Assembly: GCA_018654575.1 (NCBI GenBank)
Contig: JABILI010000045.1
Location: 1 to 38,590 of the forward strand
Direction of reading: 5' to 3'
From: Porticoccaceae bacterium
GTDB taxonomy: Bacteria > Pseudomonadota > Gammaproteobacteria > Pseudomonadales > Porticoccaceae
Length of the DNA: 38,590 nucleotides
In this document: piece after piece, positions 9,051 to 18,897 of the stretch
Layout of the letters: every line of letters starts with the position of its first letter
How positions within the stretch are numbered: position 1 is the stretch's first letter
The notes under the pieces: generated by a model
What the model was told of the DNA's origin: nothing
Database searches by the model: none
The model's input: the letters and a program-made list of their open reading frames with translations, nothing else
Translations under genes and position numbers: made by a program

Positions 9051-10247
9051 ATGATGCGAAATCTTCTCGATAAATATGAGCCACATTTTCATAAAGGTGG
9101 TAAATGGGAAAAGTGGTATGCCTTATATGAGGCCATTGATACAGGTCTTTTTAAACCTGCAGATGTAACCAAAAATAGTTCACACGTGCGCGATGGCATA
9201 GATCTAAAGCGCGTAATGATAACTGTTTGGGCGGCGACATTCCCGACGATGTTTTTTGGGATGTGGAATATTGGTTTCCAGGCAAACACCATTATGGCTG
9301 AGATGGGCATGTTATCTCAGGATGGCCTGCGTGGTCTTTTAATTGGTCTACTTGCGGGTTATGACGCTACTAGTATTTGGGATAATATCGTTCATGGAGC
9401 TGCGTATTTCTTACCCATATACATGACTACTTTCATTGTGGGTGGGATATGGGAAGTCCTATTTGCCAGTATACGTGGCCACGAGGTCAATGAAGGCTTT
9501 TTCGTCACCTCTGTTCTATTCGCACTCTGTTGTCCGCCAGATTTACCGCTGTGGATGGTGGCTATGGGTATTAGTTTTGGTATCGTCATTGGCAAAGAAG
9601 TGTTCGGTGGTACCGGTAAAAATTTCCTTAATCCAGCCTTAACAGGTCGCGCATTTCTATATTTCGCTTATCCAGCGTACATGAGTGGCGATGCGGTATG
9701 GTCCGCGGTTGATGGCTACACCGGAGCTACTATGCTTTCGGTTGCATCAGCTAAGGGAGTTGTTGCTCTAGAGCAGACCGCTACCTGGACACAATCGTTC
9801 ATTGGTACCATACAGGGGTCTATTGGTGAAACTTCAACCCTAGCCATACTGATGGGTGCGGCCTTATTGTTAATAACCAAGATTGCTTCTTGGCGCATTA
9901 TCAGCGGTGTATTGATTGGATCGGCTCTTTTGGCGACGTTATTTAATAATATTGATTCAACCAATCCCATGTTTGCGCTACCGTTTTATTGGCACTGGGT
10001 TATCGGAGGATTTGCCTTTGGTGCCATCTTTATGGCAACTGATCCGGTTTCTGCAGCAATGACGAATACGGGGAAGTTTTGGTACGGCATGCTGATTGGG
10101 GTGATGGTCATTCTGATTCGTGTGGTTAATCCTGCATTTCCTGAAGGTATGATGCTGGCGATCTTGTTTGCAAATTTGTTCGCACCGCTGATGGACCATT
10201 TTGTGGTTAATGCGAATATTAAAAGGAGATTAGCTCGTGGCCAGTGA
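9051..10247 (+). CDS. nqrB: Na+-NQR subunit B, covalent FMN membrane subunit
   Basis: A 398-residue multi-helix inner-membrane protein. ATG 9051 is chosen because AAGGAGG (9035-9041) lies 9 nt upstream and the resulting start ([17 protein letters not shown]) fits the family; the frame also reads from an upstream TTG at 9030. The flavinylation motif GYTGATMLS places the FMN-bearing threonine at Thr227, in a form matching the S/T-G-A-T consensus. NqrB forms part of the Na+ path and binds FMN, and riboflavin with other subunits (family knowledge). Its 3' end overlaps nqrC by 11 bp. Confidence 0.96.
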   Translation: MMRNLLDKYEPHFHKGGKWEKWYALYEAIDTGLFKPADVTKNSSHVRDGIDLKRVMITVWAATFPTMFFGMWNIGFQANTIMAEMGMLSQDGLRGLLIGLLAGYDATSIWDNIVHGAAYFLPIYMTTFIVGGIWEVLFASIRGHEVNEGFFVTSVLFALCCPPDLPLWMVAMGISFGIVIGKEVFGGTGKNFLNPALTGRAFLYFAYPAYMSGDAVWSAVDGYTGATMLSVASAKGVVALEQTATWTQSFIGTIQGSIGETSTLAILMGAALLLITKIASWRIISGVLIGSALLATLFNNIDSTNPMFALPFYWHWVIGGFAFGAIFMATDPVSAAMTNTGKFWYGMLIGVMVILIRVVNPAFPEGMMLAILFANLFAPLMDHFVVNANIKRRLARGQ

Positions 10248-11004
10248 TTCAGTTCAAAAGACATTTGGTGTGGCGCTCGTTCTTTGTGTGGTTTGTGCGG
10301 TTGTTGTCTCAAGCGCGGCCGTTATCTTGCGGCCACAGCAACAAGAAAATAAGTTGTTAGACCTGAAGACCAATATTCTCGCTTCAGCAGGCTTGCTGCA
10401 ACCCGGCATTGATATTGAGAAGCAATTTGAGCAGATTACGGCGCGAATTGTTGATCTTGATACGGGCTATTTTACTGACGGTGTAGATGCGTCGATCTAC
10501 GACCAGCGTAAAGCTTCGAAAGACCCTTCTATGTCAGTGCCTCTGGATCCAAAAAATGATCCCGCAAAGATTAAGCGTCGAGCTAAATTTGCGACTGTTT
10601 ATATTGTTGATGGAGAGCAGGGCATAGAGAAAGTCATTCTGCCGATCAAAGGTTACGGTCTTTGGTCCACGCTTTATGGGTTCTTGGCCTTAGAGTCAGA
10701 TCTTCAGACCGTTGCAGGTATCGGTTTTTACGAACATACAGAAACACCAGGCTTGGGTGGCGAAGTTGATAACCCTAATTGGAAGGCTGGATGGGTTGGT
10801 AAACAGGCCTATAAGTCGGGCGAGGTCGCTATTAGTGTGATTAAAGGCAAAGCTGATATGGGGCGAGAAGGCTCCGAGTACCAGATTGATGGGTTGGCGG
10901 GTGCGACCCTCACCACGCGTGGTGTTAACAATCTCATTCAGTATTGGCTTGGCGAAGAGGGCTTTGCGCCGCTCATTGGCCACTTGAAAACAGGAGATGC
11001 CTAG
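10237..11004 (+). CDS. nqrC: Na+-NQR subunit C, periplasmic FMN-bearing subunit
   Basis: A 255-residue protein with one N-terminal membrane anchor (about residues 7-27) and an FMN-binding domain. The start is GTG 10237 with AAAGGAG (10222-10228) 8 nt upstream, inside the end of nqrB. The flavinylation motif reads [10 protein letters not shown] with the expected acceptor Thr224. The residue before Gly is Ala, where Ser or Thr is usual (compare SGAT in Vibrio NqrC and TGAT in this NqrB). The acceptor itself is intact, so the protein is probably still a substrate for the ApbE encoded five genes downstream of this one. Confidence 0.95.
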   Translation: MASDSVQKTFGVALVLCVVCAVVVSSAAVILRPQQQENKLLDLKTNILASAGLLQPGIDIEKQFEQITARIVDLDTGYFTDGVDASIYDQRKASKDPSMSVPLDPKNDPAKIKRRAKFATVYIVDGEQGIEKVILPIKGYGLWSTLYGFLALESDLQTVAGIGFYEHTETPGLGGEVDNPNWKAGWVGKQAYKSGEVAISVIKGKADMGREGSEYQIDGLAGATLTTRGVNNLIQYWLGEEGFAPLIGHLKTGDA

Positions 11005-11005
11005 C

Positions 11006-11668
11006 ATGGCGAACATCAAAGACACTCTACTTGAGCCAGTTGCCGCTAATAACCCTATTGCTTTGCAGATTTTGGGTATTTGTTCAGCGCTGGCAGTAAC
11101 CTCTAGCATGAAGGTTGCCTTCGTTATGTGCCTAGCCCTTACTATAGTTACGGCGTTCTCTAATTTCTTTGTCTCATTGATTAGGCACCATATTCCCGGC
11201 AGTATCAGGATTATCGTGCAAATGACGATTATCGCGTCACTGGTTATTGTTGTCGATCAGGTACTCAAGGCCGTTGCCTATGATATTAGTAAGCAGCTGT
11301 CAGTATTTGTCGGACTGATCATTACCAACTGTATCGTTATGGGTCGGGCTGAGGCCTTTGCCATGAAGAACCCGCCGATTCCAAGCTTTCTTGATGGCAT
11401 TGGCAATGGCTTAGGTTATAGCGCAATACTCATGCTGGTGGCCTTTGTGCGTGAACTTTTTGGCGCCGGCAAATTGTGGGGCTACGAAATATTTACGCCT
11501 ATTAGTGACGGTGGCTGGTACGTGCCAAATGGCATGATGTTGATGCCGCCCAGTGCCTTTTTCTTGATCGGTATACTTATTTGGGTTTTGCGCACTTGGA
11601 AGAAATCTCAGGTTGAAAAAGCTGACTTTAAAATTACCCATAATAGTCAGCCTAGTGAGGTGCTCTAA
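11006..11668 (+). CDS. nqrD: Na+-NQR subunit D
   Basis: A 220-residue integral membrane protein with about six helices. ATG 11006 is preferred over an in-frame ATG at 10997 because AGGAG (10992-10996) sits 9 nt upstream of the former and directly abuts the latter. The segment [17 protein letters not shown] carries the conserved Cys of the NqrD/NqrE intramembrane iron-sulfur centre. Pairs with NqrE as a pseudo-symmetric membrane core. Its TAA overlaps the nqrE ATG (TAATG), indicating translational coupling. Confidence 0.96.
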   Translation: MANIKDTLLEPVAANNPIALQILGICSALAVTSSMKVAFVMCLALTIVTAFSNFFVSLIRHHIPGSIRIIVQMTIIASLVIVVDQVLKAVAYDISKQLSVFVGLIITNCIVMGRAEAFAMKNPPIPSFLDGIGNGLGYSAILMLVAFVRELFGAGKLWGYEIFTPISDGGWYVPNGMMLMPPSAFFLIGILIWVLRTWKKSQVEKADFKITHNSQPSEVL

Positions 11669-12276
11669 TGGAACATTATCTTAGCTTGCTCGTTCGCTCT
11701 ATTTTTATTGATAATATCGCCTTAAGTATGTTCTTAGGCATGTGCACATTTATCGCATTGTCGAAAAAAATCGACGCTGCAATAGGCTTAGGGATCGCCG
11801 TCATTGTGGTGCAAACCATTACTGTTCCAGTCAATAACCTGCTGTTGACCTGTCTTTTGTCCGACGGCGCACTTGCTTGGGCAGGTCTTCCTGACGTTGA
11901 TCTTAGCTTCTTAGTTTATCTATGTTTTATTGGCGTTATTGCGGCCATTGTGCAGATTTTGGAAATGGTGCTAGATAAGTATGTCCCAGCGCTTTATAAC
12001 GCGCTAGGCGTTTTCTTACCGCTCATTACGGTGAATTGTGCCATTTTAGGGGGTTCCTTACTCATGGCCGAACGCGGGTTCAATTTTACAGAAAGTGTTG
12101 TTTATGGTCTCGGCTCGGGAACCTCATGGGCGCTGGCTATTGCTGTTTTGGCAGGTATCCGTGAAAAATTGAAATATAGTGATATTCCAGAAGGCCTACA
12201 GGGACTGGGTATCGTATTCATTACCGTGGGCTTAGTTTCCCTTGGGTTTATGTCTTTTGGTGGAATTGATCTGTAA
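11668..12276 (+). CDS. nqrE: Na+-NQR subunit E
   Basis: A 202-residue six-helix membrane protein, the partner of NqrD. The segments [17 protein letters not shown] and [14 protein letters not shown] carry the two conserved Cys positions of the D/E family that hold the iron-sulfur cluster at the interface. ATG overlaps the nqrD stop. Length equals the family's usual length (about 200). It is 20 bp from nqrF. Confidence 0.96.
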   Translation: MEHYLSLLVRSIFIDNIALSMFLGMCTFIALSKKIDAAIGLGIAVIVVQTITVPVNNLLLTCLLSDGALAWAGLPDVDLSFLVYLCFIGVIAAIVQILEMVLDKYVPALYNALGVFLPLITVNCAILGGSLLMAERGFNFTESVVYGLGSGTSWALAIAVLAGIREKLKYSDIPEGLQGLGIVFITVGLVSLGFMSFGGIDL

Positions 12277-12296
12277 TAACGGAGAAGTAACTGAGT

Positions 12297-13520
12297 ATGA
12301 ATACTGAAATTATTCTTGGTGTAAGCATGTTTACGGCGGTGATTCTCGCACTCGTGGCGTTTATCTTGGCTGCTCGAAGCAAGCTTGTATCCTCCGGTAG
12401 TGTGAATATAGAGATCAATGGTGAGAAAACCATTACCGTGCCTGCTGGCGATAAACTACTCCAGACTTTGTCTTCCGCGGGGCTCTTTTTACCCTCGGCG
12501 TGCGGAGGTGGTGGCAGCTGTGCCCAGTGCAAGTGCGTGATAAGCGATGGTGGCGGGTCGATGTTGCCAACCGAAGAGGGACATTTTACTCGTCGTGAGG
12601 CGGCTGAAGGCTGGCGCTTGTCCTGTCAGACTCCCGTCAAACAGGACATGAAGGTGCAGGTCCCTGAAGAGGTATTTGGTGTTAAACGTTGGGATTGTAC
12701 CGTTGAATCCAATCCAAATATGGCAACCTTTATTAAAGAGCTGACGTTGAAGCTGCCTGAAGGCGTAGACGTCAATTTCCGAGCTGGAGGGTATGTTCAG
12801 CTCGAGTGTCCACCGCATCATATTAAATATTCTGATTTTGATATTGAAGAGGAATATCGTGGTGATTGGGAGCGTTTTGGTTTTTTCAACCACGAATCAA
12901 TCGTGGATGAAACTGTTATCCGAGCCTATTCAATGGCTAACTATCCTGACGAGAAGGGTGTGGTTAAATTTAATATTCGTATTGCGACTCCACCTCCAGG
13001 TTCGGTAGGGATCAAGCCTGGTGTGATGTCTTCTTATGTGTTTGGTTTAAAGCCTGGCGATACTATCCCTGTTTATGGTCCCTTCGGAGAGTTCTTTGCG
13101 AAAGAGACTAGTAATGAGATGGTCTTTATCGGCGGTGGCGCGGGCATGGCTCCTATGCGGTCACATATTTTTGACCAGCTTAAACGTGTCAATTCAGACC
13201 GTAAAATCAGCTTCTGGTATGGCGCTCGTTCGCTGCGCGAATGCTTTTATGACGATGAGTATGACGCCTTAGCATCTGAAAATGACAATTTCGATTGGCA
13301 CCTAGCGTTGTCCGATCCTCAACCAGAAGATAAATGGGATGGGCTAACAGGGTTTATTCATAATGTGCTTTATGAGCAGTATTTGAAAGATCATGAGGCC
13401 CCAGAGGATTGTGAATTTTACATGTGTGGTCCGCCAATGATGAATGCAGCGGTCGTTAAAATGTTGACCGATTTGGGTGTAGAGCAAGAGAATATTTTCC
13501 TTGATGACTTTGGTGGATAA
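12297..13520 (+). CDS. nqrF: Na+-NQR subunit F, NADH-oxidising FAD/2Fe-2S subunit
   Basis: A 407-residue electron-entry subunit. One N-terminal membrane helix (residues about 4-26), a plant-type ferredoxin domain with cluster ligands Cys69, Cys75, Cys78 and Cys110, then a ferredoxin-reductase-like module with the FAD motif RAYSMANYP and the NADH-binding [14 protein letters not shown], ending in the aromatic-containing IFLDDFGG tail. It takes a hydride from NADH and passes electrons through FAD and 2Fe-2S into the membrane subunits. The end overlaps the start of apbE. Confidence 0.97.
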   Translation: MNTEIILGVSMFTAVILALVAFILAARSKLVSSGSVNIEINGEKTITVPAGDKLLQTLSSAGLFLPSACGGGGSCAQCKCVISDGGGSMLPTEEGHFTRREAAEGWRLSCQTPVKQDMKVQVPEEVFGVKRWDCTVESNPNMATFIKELTLKLPEGVDVNFRAGGYVQLECPPHHIKYSDFDIEEEYRGDWERFGFFNHESIVDETVIRAYSMANYPDEKGVVKFNIRIATPPPGSVGIKPGVMSSYVFGLKPGDTIPVYGPFGEFFAKETSNEMVFIGGGAGMAPMRSHIFDQLKRVNSDRKISFWYGARSLRECFYDDEYDALASENDNFDWHLALSDPQPEDKWDGLTGFIHNVLYEQYLKDHEAPEDCEFYMCGPPMMNAAVVKMLTDLGVEQENIFLDDFGG

Positions 13521-14589
13521 GCAGAGCATTAATTCGCTAACGTGGCTTCGCAAAGCCTCGTTTTCGTTTAACTGTGTCCTGTTTTTTACCGTTGTAGCAA
13601 TATTGGGCGGTTGTGATCACGGCCCAGACATTATCAAAATATCTGGTAGTAAGATGGGTACCAGTTATCATGTGACGATCGTTGCAGACCAGCCGGCGCC
13701 AGCAGATCTAGCCAAACAAATTGAACAGGTCCTTGATCGAGTTGATCGGTCCATGTCGACGTACAAGGTTGATTCTGAGATCAGTCAGTTTAATCAGTTA
13801 GCTGTCGGAGAGTTTCTCGTTATTTCTGATGACTTTGATCGGGTGTTGCAGATAGCACGAAAAGTTTGGCAGAACAGCGGTGGTACGCTTGATCCTACGA
13901 TTGGACCTTTGGTAGATATTTGGGGTTTTGGTCCAATATTTACGGGAGATATTGTGCCGAGTGATAGTGCTATTCAGAAAAGCCTTGCCGGCATTGGTTT
14001 TGATGCGGTTAATCGAACGGTTGATAATCAACAGGTATTGATGAGCAAAAGTCGTCCATTGAGATTGGACCTGTCTGCCGTAGCAAAGGGTTACGCTGTA
14101 GATTTGGTGGCCGATCTTTTGGAAATGAATGCACTCCCTGATTACTTAGTTGAGGTGGGTGGGGAGACGCGAATAAGTGGGCTTAACCCCGAGGGATATC
14201 CTTGGCGATTAGCCATAGAGTCGCCATCGCCAACTGAGGCGGTGGCTCAGGTGCTTAATTTAGAGGCAGGGGCCGTGGCTACGTCAGGGGACTACCGAAA
14301 TTATTTTGAGCGAGATGGTGTGCGCTACTCCCACACCATTGATCCGCGCTCGGGACGTCCAACGACTCATTCCGTGGCTTCGGTTACGGTGATCGCAGAC
14401 ACCTGTGCCGAGGCCGATGCTTGGGCAACAGCATTAATGGTCATGAATAGTGACCAAGCTATCAATTTAGCTAATGAGTTAGAGATTCCAGTTTATATAA
14501 TTGCTCGACAAGATAAAGGTTATACCGTTTCTTACAGTGAAACTTTTAGGCCACTCTTGGCAACCAACGAACGGATAGAGGCCCAGTAA
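13504..14589 (+). CDS. apbE: FAD:protein FMN transferase ApbE, lipoprotein
   Basis: A 361-residue lipoprotein with a signal peptide ending in lipobox LGGC (Cys37). The ApbE core has [58 protein letters not shown] and the late metal-binding block [15 protein letters not shown]. ApbE uses FAD to attach FMN to threonines of NqrB and NqrC in the periplasm, so its place directly after nqrF fits its substrate. The start at ATG 13504 lies inside nqrF; GTG 13513 is an alternative. No strong ribosome site is visible, so coupling to nqrF translation is likely. Confidence 0.94.
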   Translation: MTLVDKQSINSLTWLRKASFSFNCVLFFTVVAILGGCDHGPDIIKISGSKMGTSYHVTIVADQPAPADLAKQIEQVLDRVDRSMSTYKVDSEISQFNQLAVGEFLVISDDFDRVLQIARKVWQNSGGTLDPTIGPLVDIWGFGPIFTGDIVPSDSAIQKSLAGIGFDAVNRTVDNQQVLMSKSRPLRLDLSAVAKGYAVDLVADLLEMNALPDYLVEVGGETRISGLNPEGYPWRLAIESPSPTEAVAQVLNLEAGAVATSGDYRNYFERDGVRYSHTIDPRSGRPTTHSVASVTVIADTCAEADAWATALMVMNSDQAINLANELEIPVYIIARQDKGYTVSYSETFRPLLATNERIEAQ

Positions 14590-14590
14590 C

Positions 14591-14833
14591 ATGGCAGAAA
14601 TTATTTTAGCAGTTGTGATGTTTGGGCTACTAGTGGGCGGCATGTCGATTGGTGTTCTGATGGGTCGCAAGCCTATAACCGGCTCCTGTGGTGGCGTCGG
14701 CGCGGCTTTAGGTGAAACTGATTATACCTGCGATATCTGCGGTGATGACCCCAATAAGTGTAACGAGAAAAATACTGAGATCAGTGAGTCAGAATCTTAT
14801 AACGCAATGGACGCCCAACAAAAGAGTTTTTAG
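14591..14833 (+). CDS. nqrM: NqrM, Na+-NQR maturation factor
   Basis: An 80-residue protein with one N-terminal membrane helix (residues about 3-24) and four cysteines (33, 47, 50, 57) in the pattern SCGGVG...CDICGDDPNKC, the NqrM (DUF539) signature. NqrM is needed for assembly of Na+-NQR and is thought to deliver iron for the NqrD/NqrE centre (family knowledge). It begins 1 bp after apbE and completes the eight-gene operon. The tail after residue 60 is acidic and not conserved. Confidence 0.92.
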   Translation: MAEIILAVVMFGLLVGGMSIGVLMGRKPITGSCGGVGAALGETDYTCDICGDDPNKCNEKNTEISESESYNAMDAQQKSF

Positions 14834-15021
14834 ATATGGCTGAAGCCTGTCGAATTGCGTCCATGAACGGACTGAATCGGGTCAGCAGACAGCACCGTTA
14901 TTTTGATGAAAAACAGAGCTAAACGCCTGATCTTCCTTTTTGCCCCTCAGAATGATCAAGATTATTGAACTCTGTTGGACTCTTTGTTGTTTGTGATCGG
15001 GCTTTCGGGTTTAATCTATTC

Positions 15022-16275
15022 ATGTTAAAAAATCTCCCATTTTTTATTGGATATCGCTATACCCGTAGTAAGCGAAGAGAGGGATTTGTGTCCTTTATTT
15101 CAAGCTTCTCGGTGGCTGCGATGGCACTTGGTGTGATGGCACTTATCGTAGTTCTGTCGGTGATGAATGGTTTCGATAAAGAAATAAAACAGCGCCTACT
15201 GCGGATTATTCCCCATGCTACGGTCGCAGGTCACCCTAGATTGACATTAGATCAACTCGTCGATATTAGACAGCAGATTATCGCTAGTGGTGATAGGGAC
15301 GTTACTGCAGTTGTTCCTATGGTGCAGGGTTTTGTGATGTTGTCCAAAGACGACAGTCAGGTTGGGGTTAGTTTACAGGGCATAGATGAGGCCTGGCCAA
15401 CGGCCGATCTACTAAAAGAGAATATGCTGAGTGGGTATGTGGAACAGTTAGCTCCAGGTGATTTTAGTATTATTTTAGGTAGCCAAATAGCTCGACAATT
15501 AAGTGCTTTTATTGGCGATAAAATACAGGTTACCTTGCCGCTGATTAGTGTGACCCCCGCCGGTATTTTTCCACAGACAAAGCGTGTCACTGTTTCAGGT
15601 ATTTTTGAAGTTGGTGCCCAGGTCGATGCTTCGATAGCTTTTATGCACCAGCAAGATATGCAGAAATTAATGCGGTTAGGGGATAACTATCAGGGGTTTC
15701 AGCTGCAATTTAAAGATCCTTATAAAGTTGATAGCTGGTTGAACTCCAACGCATCTTCCATACTCCCCAATCACCAGTGGCGTTCGTGGTCTAGCACAAT
15801 GAGTTCTCTTTTTCAGGCCATGCGAATGGAGAAACTAGTGGTTAGTCTTTTGTTGTCAGTCATTATTGCTGTTGCTGCCTTTAATATTATCGCAAGTCTC
15901 GTGTTGATGGTGGCTGACAAGCGCAAAGATATTGCGGTGATCAGAACCATGGGTGCAAACTCCAGCTTAATTACCAAAATCTTCATAGTGCAAGGTATGA
16001 CGGTGGGGGCTGCTGGTGTGCTCAGCGGCGCTTTGCTAGGGTGTTTTATCGCGTACTTTATTGGTGATATTGTCGGTATCATCGAAAACTTGCTAGGAGT
16101 TTATCTGTTTGACCCAAGTATTTATCTCATCAATGCATTACCCTCAAAAATAGTATTTAGTGACGTGGCAGCAGTTGTAGGTATTGCGTTGACCGTTAGT
16201 TTTTTAGCCACGCTGTATCCGGCTTGGCGTGCAGGAAAGATATTGCCAGCGGAGGCGTTGCGTTATGACCATTGA
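15022..16275 (+). CDS. lolC: Lipoprotein-releasing ABC transporter permease LolC/LolE type (first copy)
   Basis: A 417-residue permease with the LolCE layout: helix 1 in GVMALIVVLSVMNGFDKE, a periplasmic domain of about 200 residues, then three C-terminal helices (FtsX-like) starting near residue 275, with MVADKRKDIAVIRTMGA. With LolD and the second permease it extracts outer-membrane lipoproteins and hands them to LolA. ATG 15022 is chosen because homologues start just before the PFFIGYRYTRSKRR segment; the frame also reads from a TTG at 14965. No ribosome site precedes 15022. Which of the two permeases contacts LolA (the hook function of LolC) is not certain from sequence; the symbol follows gene order. 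Confidence 0.88.
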   Translation: MLKNLPFFIGYRYTRSKRREGFVSFISSFSVAAMALGVMALIVVLSVMNGFDKEIKQRLLRIIPHATVAGHPRLTLDQLVDIRQQIIASGDRDVTAVVPMVQGFVMLSKDDSQVGVSLQGIDEAWPTADLLKENMLSGYVEQLAPGDFSIILGSQIARQLSAFIGDKIQVTLPLISVTPAGIFPQTKRVTVSGIFEVGAQVDASIAFMHQQDMQKLMRLGDNYQGFQLQFKDPYKVDSWLNSNASSILPNHQWRSWSSTMSSLFQAMRMEKLVVSLLLSVIIAVAAFNIIASLVLMVADKRKDIAVIRTMGANSSLITKIFIVQGMTVGAAGVLSGALLGCFIAYFIGDIVGIIENLLGVYLFDPSIYLINALPSKIVFSDVAAVVGIALTVSFLATLYPAWRAGKILPAEALRYDH

Positions 16276-16963
16276 ATCAGTACTCGTTGCTAAAGATCTG
16301 AGTCGTGATTATCAACAGGGAAACCTCAGCTTGTCGGTGCTTAAGGCGGTTAATCTTGATATCAAGAGAGGTGAGAAGCTGGCGATAGTAGGTGTGTCTG
16401 GTTCCGGTAAAACAACTCTACTCAATCTCCTCGGTGGTCTTGATGACCCGAGTTCTGGCACTGTGTCAGTGTGTAATAAGCAATGGAGTAGCTTGGATGC
16501 GTCTGGCCGAGCGAATTGGCGCAATCAGCATGTTGGTTTTGTTTATCAGTTTCATCACTTACTCGGTGAATTTTCGGCCTTAGAGAATGTCGCCATGCCA
16601 CTTTTAATCGGTGGTTGCCCTGTCACAGAAGCGCGAGAACGGGCCACTGCGTTATTAGAACGTGTAGGTCTTGGCAGTCGACTCAGTCATCAGCCCGCTG
16701 AACTTTCTGGCGGAGAACGGCAGCGAGTCGCGGTTGCTCGTGCTCTTGTTACCGAACCCTCAGTGGTCCTTATGGATGAACCTACCGGGAATCTTGATCC
16801 TCATACCGCCGCCTCGATACTGGCGTTATTGGTCGATCTGAACCGGTCACTAGCCATCTCTTTTGTACTAGTCACTCATGACAGCGCCATTGCCGCTCAA
16901 ATGGATCGAACGGTCAGTTTGGAAGAGGGTGAATTGGTGGCGTTGGAGCAACCTGTTGTTTAA
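16265..16963 (+). CDS. lolD: Lipoprotein-releasing ABC transporter ATPase LolD
   Basis: A 232-residue ABC ATPase: Walker A GVSGSGKTTLL with Lys49, signature LSGGERQRVAVARAL from residue 147, Walker B VVLMDEPTGNLD and switch His in LVTHD. It powers lipoprotein release by the flanking permeases. ATG 16265 overlaps the stop of the first permease by 11 bp, and the family N-terminus (short, then the LSRDYQQG strand) agrees with this start. Length is normal for LolD. Confidence 0.95.
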   Translation: MTIESVLVAKDLSRDYQQGNLSLSVLKAVNLDIKRGEKLAIVGVSGSGKTTLLNLLGGLDDPSSGTVSVCNKQWSSLDASGRANWRNQHVGFVYQFHHLLGEFSALENVAMPLLIGGCPVTEARERATALLERVGLGSRLSHQPAELSGGERQRVAVARALVTEPSVVLMDEPTGNLDPHTAASILALLVDLNRSLAISFVLVTHDSAIAAQMDRTVSLEEGELVALEQPVV

Positions 16964-18176
16964 GCCAGTCTCAATATTTATTGGCCTGCGTTATTTCTTC
17001 TCCGGTGGGCGCTCCAATCTATTAGTTTCTTTTATTTCTCTGTTGGCGATTACCGGATTAGTCCTTGGTGTCGCATTGCTGGTCATCGTTTTGTCGGTCA
17101 TGAATGGCTTCGATCGTGAATTACGCGAGAATATTCTTTCAGTGGTGCCTCATGTGCAGATTATCCATTCCCAAGGCATAGAAGACTGGCCGACAGAACA
17201 ATCGCGTATTGCTAGCTTAGGCCATGTCACTGAAGTATCGCCTTACAATCAAGTAGAGGGCCTTATTAATAGCCGTTTGCAAGCACGACCAATTCAATTG
17301 TTGGGACTCTCCTCACGGGCTTTGCCGATTGGTATTGCGAAAATGCTTGAGGAGTATCAACTCGTCATGCCTAGTGCGGGACAGATATTGCTGTCTGAGG
17401 TGGTTGCCGAGGCACTAAACGTATCGATCAAGCAATCTGTATCGGTGATTATTCCCGCGGCCGATGGTTTGCCGACACAAGCATACTCGCTGGTCGTTGC
17501 AGGTGTCTTTTCCACACACACTGAAATAGATCAGGCTTTAGCTCTAGTTTCACTAGAGCAGGCGTCGACGATTGGAGGTCTGCGCAACAGAGTGCAAGGG
17601 TTCCGATTGCAGATAGATGAACAATTTAATGCGCGTAATATTGGCTTCGAGATTGTTAATCAGTTGCCCTATGGTTATGGCTTTCGAGATTGGTTTCAGA
17701 CTCATGGCAACCTGTATAAGGCAATCCAACTATCACGCAATATGGTTGGGTTGCTGATTTTTTTGATTGTTGCTATCGCCGCTTTTAATGTCATTTCTAT
17801 GTTGATGATGACAGTCATGGATAAGCGCAAAGACATCGCTGTTTTACAAACCTTAGGTTTGTCGAGGGCTAATATACTAAGTCTATTTCTAATGCAGGGC
17901 TCAATGATAGGATTGTTCGGCATTTCAATCGGTGTCGTTTTAGGTGTGGCAGGTTGCTATTGGACGGCTGATATAGTCGTTTGGGTTGAGTCAGTGTTAG
18001 GCGCTAAATTCCTTGATACCTCGGTGTATCCCATTGATTACGTGCCCGTTGATATGCGCTGGTCAGACGTTGCCTTGATTGCAGGCTCTGCCTTAGTGCT
18101 GAATGTGCTCGCCACTATTTATCCTGCGTTGCGCGCCAGTCAAACGGCTCCAGCTGATGAATTGCGGTACGAGTAG
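16956..18176 (+). CDS. lolE: Lipoprotein-releasing ABC transporter permease, second copy, TTG start
   Basis: A 406-residue LolC/E permease: helix 1 in GVALLVIVLSVMNGFDRE, periplasmic domain, then the C-terminal three-helix unit with VMDKRKDIAVLQTLGLSR. No ATG exists near the expected N-terminus. TTG 16956 gives the family start FKPVSIFIGLRYF and has GGAG (16945-16948) 7 nt upstream. It overlaps the end of lolD by 8 bp. A longer reading from 16878 would lie inside lolD and is less likely. Called lolE by order after lolC and lolD. Confidence 0.87.
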   Translation: MFKPVSIFIGLRYFFSGGRSNLLVSFISLLAITGLVLGVALLVIVLSVMNGFDRELRENILSVVPHVQIIHSQGIEDWPTEQSRIASLGHVTEVSPYNQVEGLINSRLQARPIQLLGLSSRALPIGIAKMLEEYQLVMPSAGQILLSEVVAEALNVSIKQSVSVIIPAADGLPTQAYSLVVAGVFSTHTEIDQALALVSLEQASTIGGLRNRVQGFRLQIDEQFNARNIGFEIVNQLPYGYGFRDWFQTHGNLYKAIQLSRNMVGLLIFLIVAIAAFNVISMLMMTVMDKRKDIAVLQTLGLSRANILSLFLMQGSMIGLFGISIGVVLGVAGCYWTADIVVWVESVLGAKFLDTSVYPIDYVPVDMRWSDVALIAGSALVLNVLATIYPALRASQTAPADELRYE

Positions 18177-18209
18177 AGAGTATGCTGATTCATAAGAGAA
18201 CTGATTTAT

Positions 18210-18731
18210 TTATGAGTTATTGCGCAAGTCTTTACGCTTCTCCCAATTTCTAATCACTCTCCAACGCCACAAATAGAGAATAAAAAAGTAGCCGATAGAT
18301 GCCAGAAGAGTGCCGCATAGTAGGCTGCCGACAAACAGAGGTAGTAATATTTCTGATCCAAGTTGAGAGAACCACTGCCAGCTTAGAGTGACGGAAAACT
18401 CCCCAACCTCAGTACCCAGTAGATAGCTCCCCAATTTATAGGTTAGGTAAAACATTGGCGGAATGGTTATTGGGTTACTAAGCCATATGATCATCATGGC
18501 GATGGGCAGATTGGCACCCCACCAAAAACACATGGCTATTACCAGTAGGGTTTGAATAGGAATAGGGATAAAGGCGCAGAATATCCCGATAAATACAGAC
18601 AAGGACACCGAATGACGGTTGAGATGCAACAGATTTGGATCCTGGGGTAAGTCACTAATCCAACGCAACGAGGGGCGATCAAGCATCCCTTTTAAATCAG
18701 GCAAAAAACGTCGAATTGTTTTGCGCGGCAT
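18210..18731 (-). CDS. DUF2062 membrane protein
   Basis: A 173-residue protein with the DUF2062 features: a basic N-terminus, a helical hairpin around FCAFIPIPIQTLLVIAMCFWW, the WLSNPITIPPMFYLTYKLG block, and a C-terminal membrane helix followed by a basic tail. Function unknown. It converges on lolE with 33 bp between stops and is divergent from yadG. DUF2062 genes next to lol genes are seen in Pseudomonas, from memory. The final helix is followed by RNWEKRKDLR, so the C-terminus is probably cytoplasmic. Confidence 0.8.
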   Translation of the reverse strand: MPRKTIRRFLPDLKGMLDRPSLRWISDLPQDPNLLHLNRHSVSLSVFIGIFCAFIPIPIQTLLVIAMCFWWGANLPIAMMIIWLSNPITIPPMFYLTYKLGSYLLGTEVGEFSVTLSWQWFSQLGSEILLPLFVGSLLCGTLLASIGYFFILYLWRWRVIRNWEKRKDLRNNS

Positions 18732-18897
18732 ATTGCTCTCGATAGATCAAACTCGGTTTTCTATTATGCCCCCAACGGCTATAGGTAACTAGTAAAAACA
18801 ACATCTAAACGAGGACTTATCTGTGGATGCAGGATACAATAAGCGTTTGTAAACCTGTCTTTTTTACGCATCAATTGGAACCTATTAGTTGAAAACT

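Noticed and set aside
9986-10312. 108-codon minus-strand frame across the nqrB-nqrC junction
   Set aside because: Lies fully in two well supported genes and has no recognisable motif.
10696-11109. 137-codon minus-strand frame
   Set aside because: Shadow of nqrC and nqrD with no conserved features.
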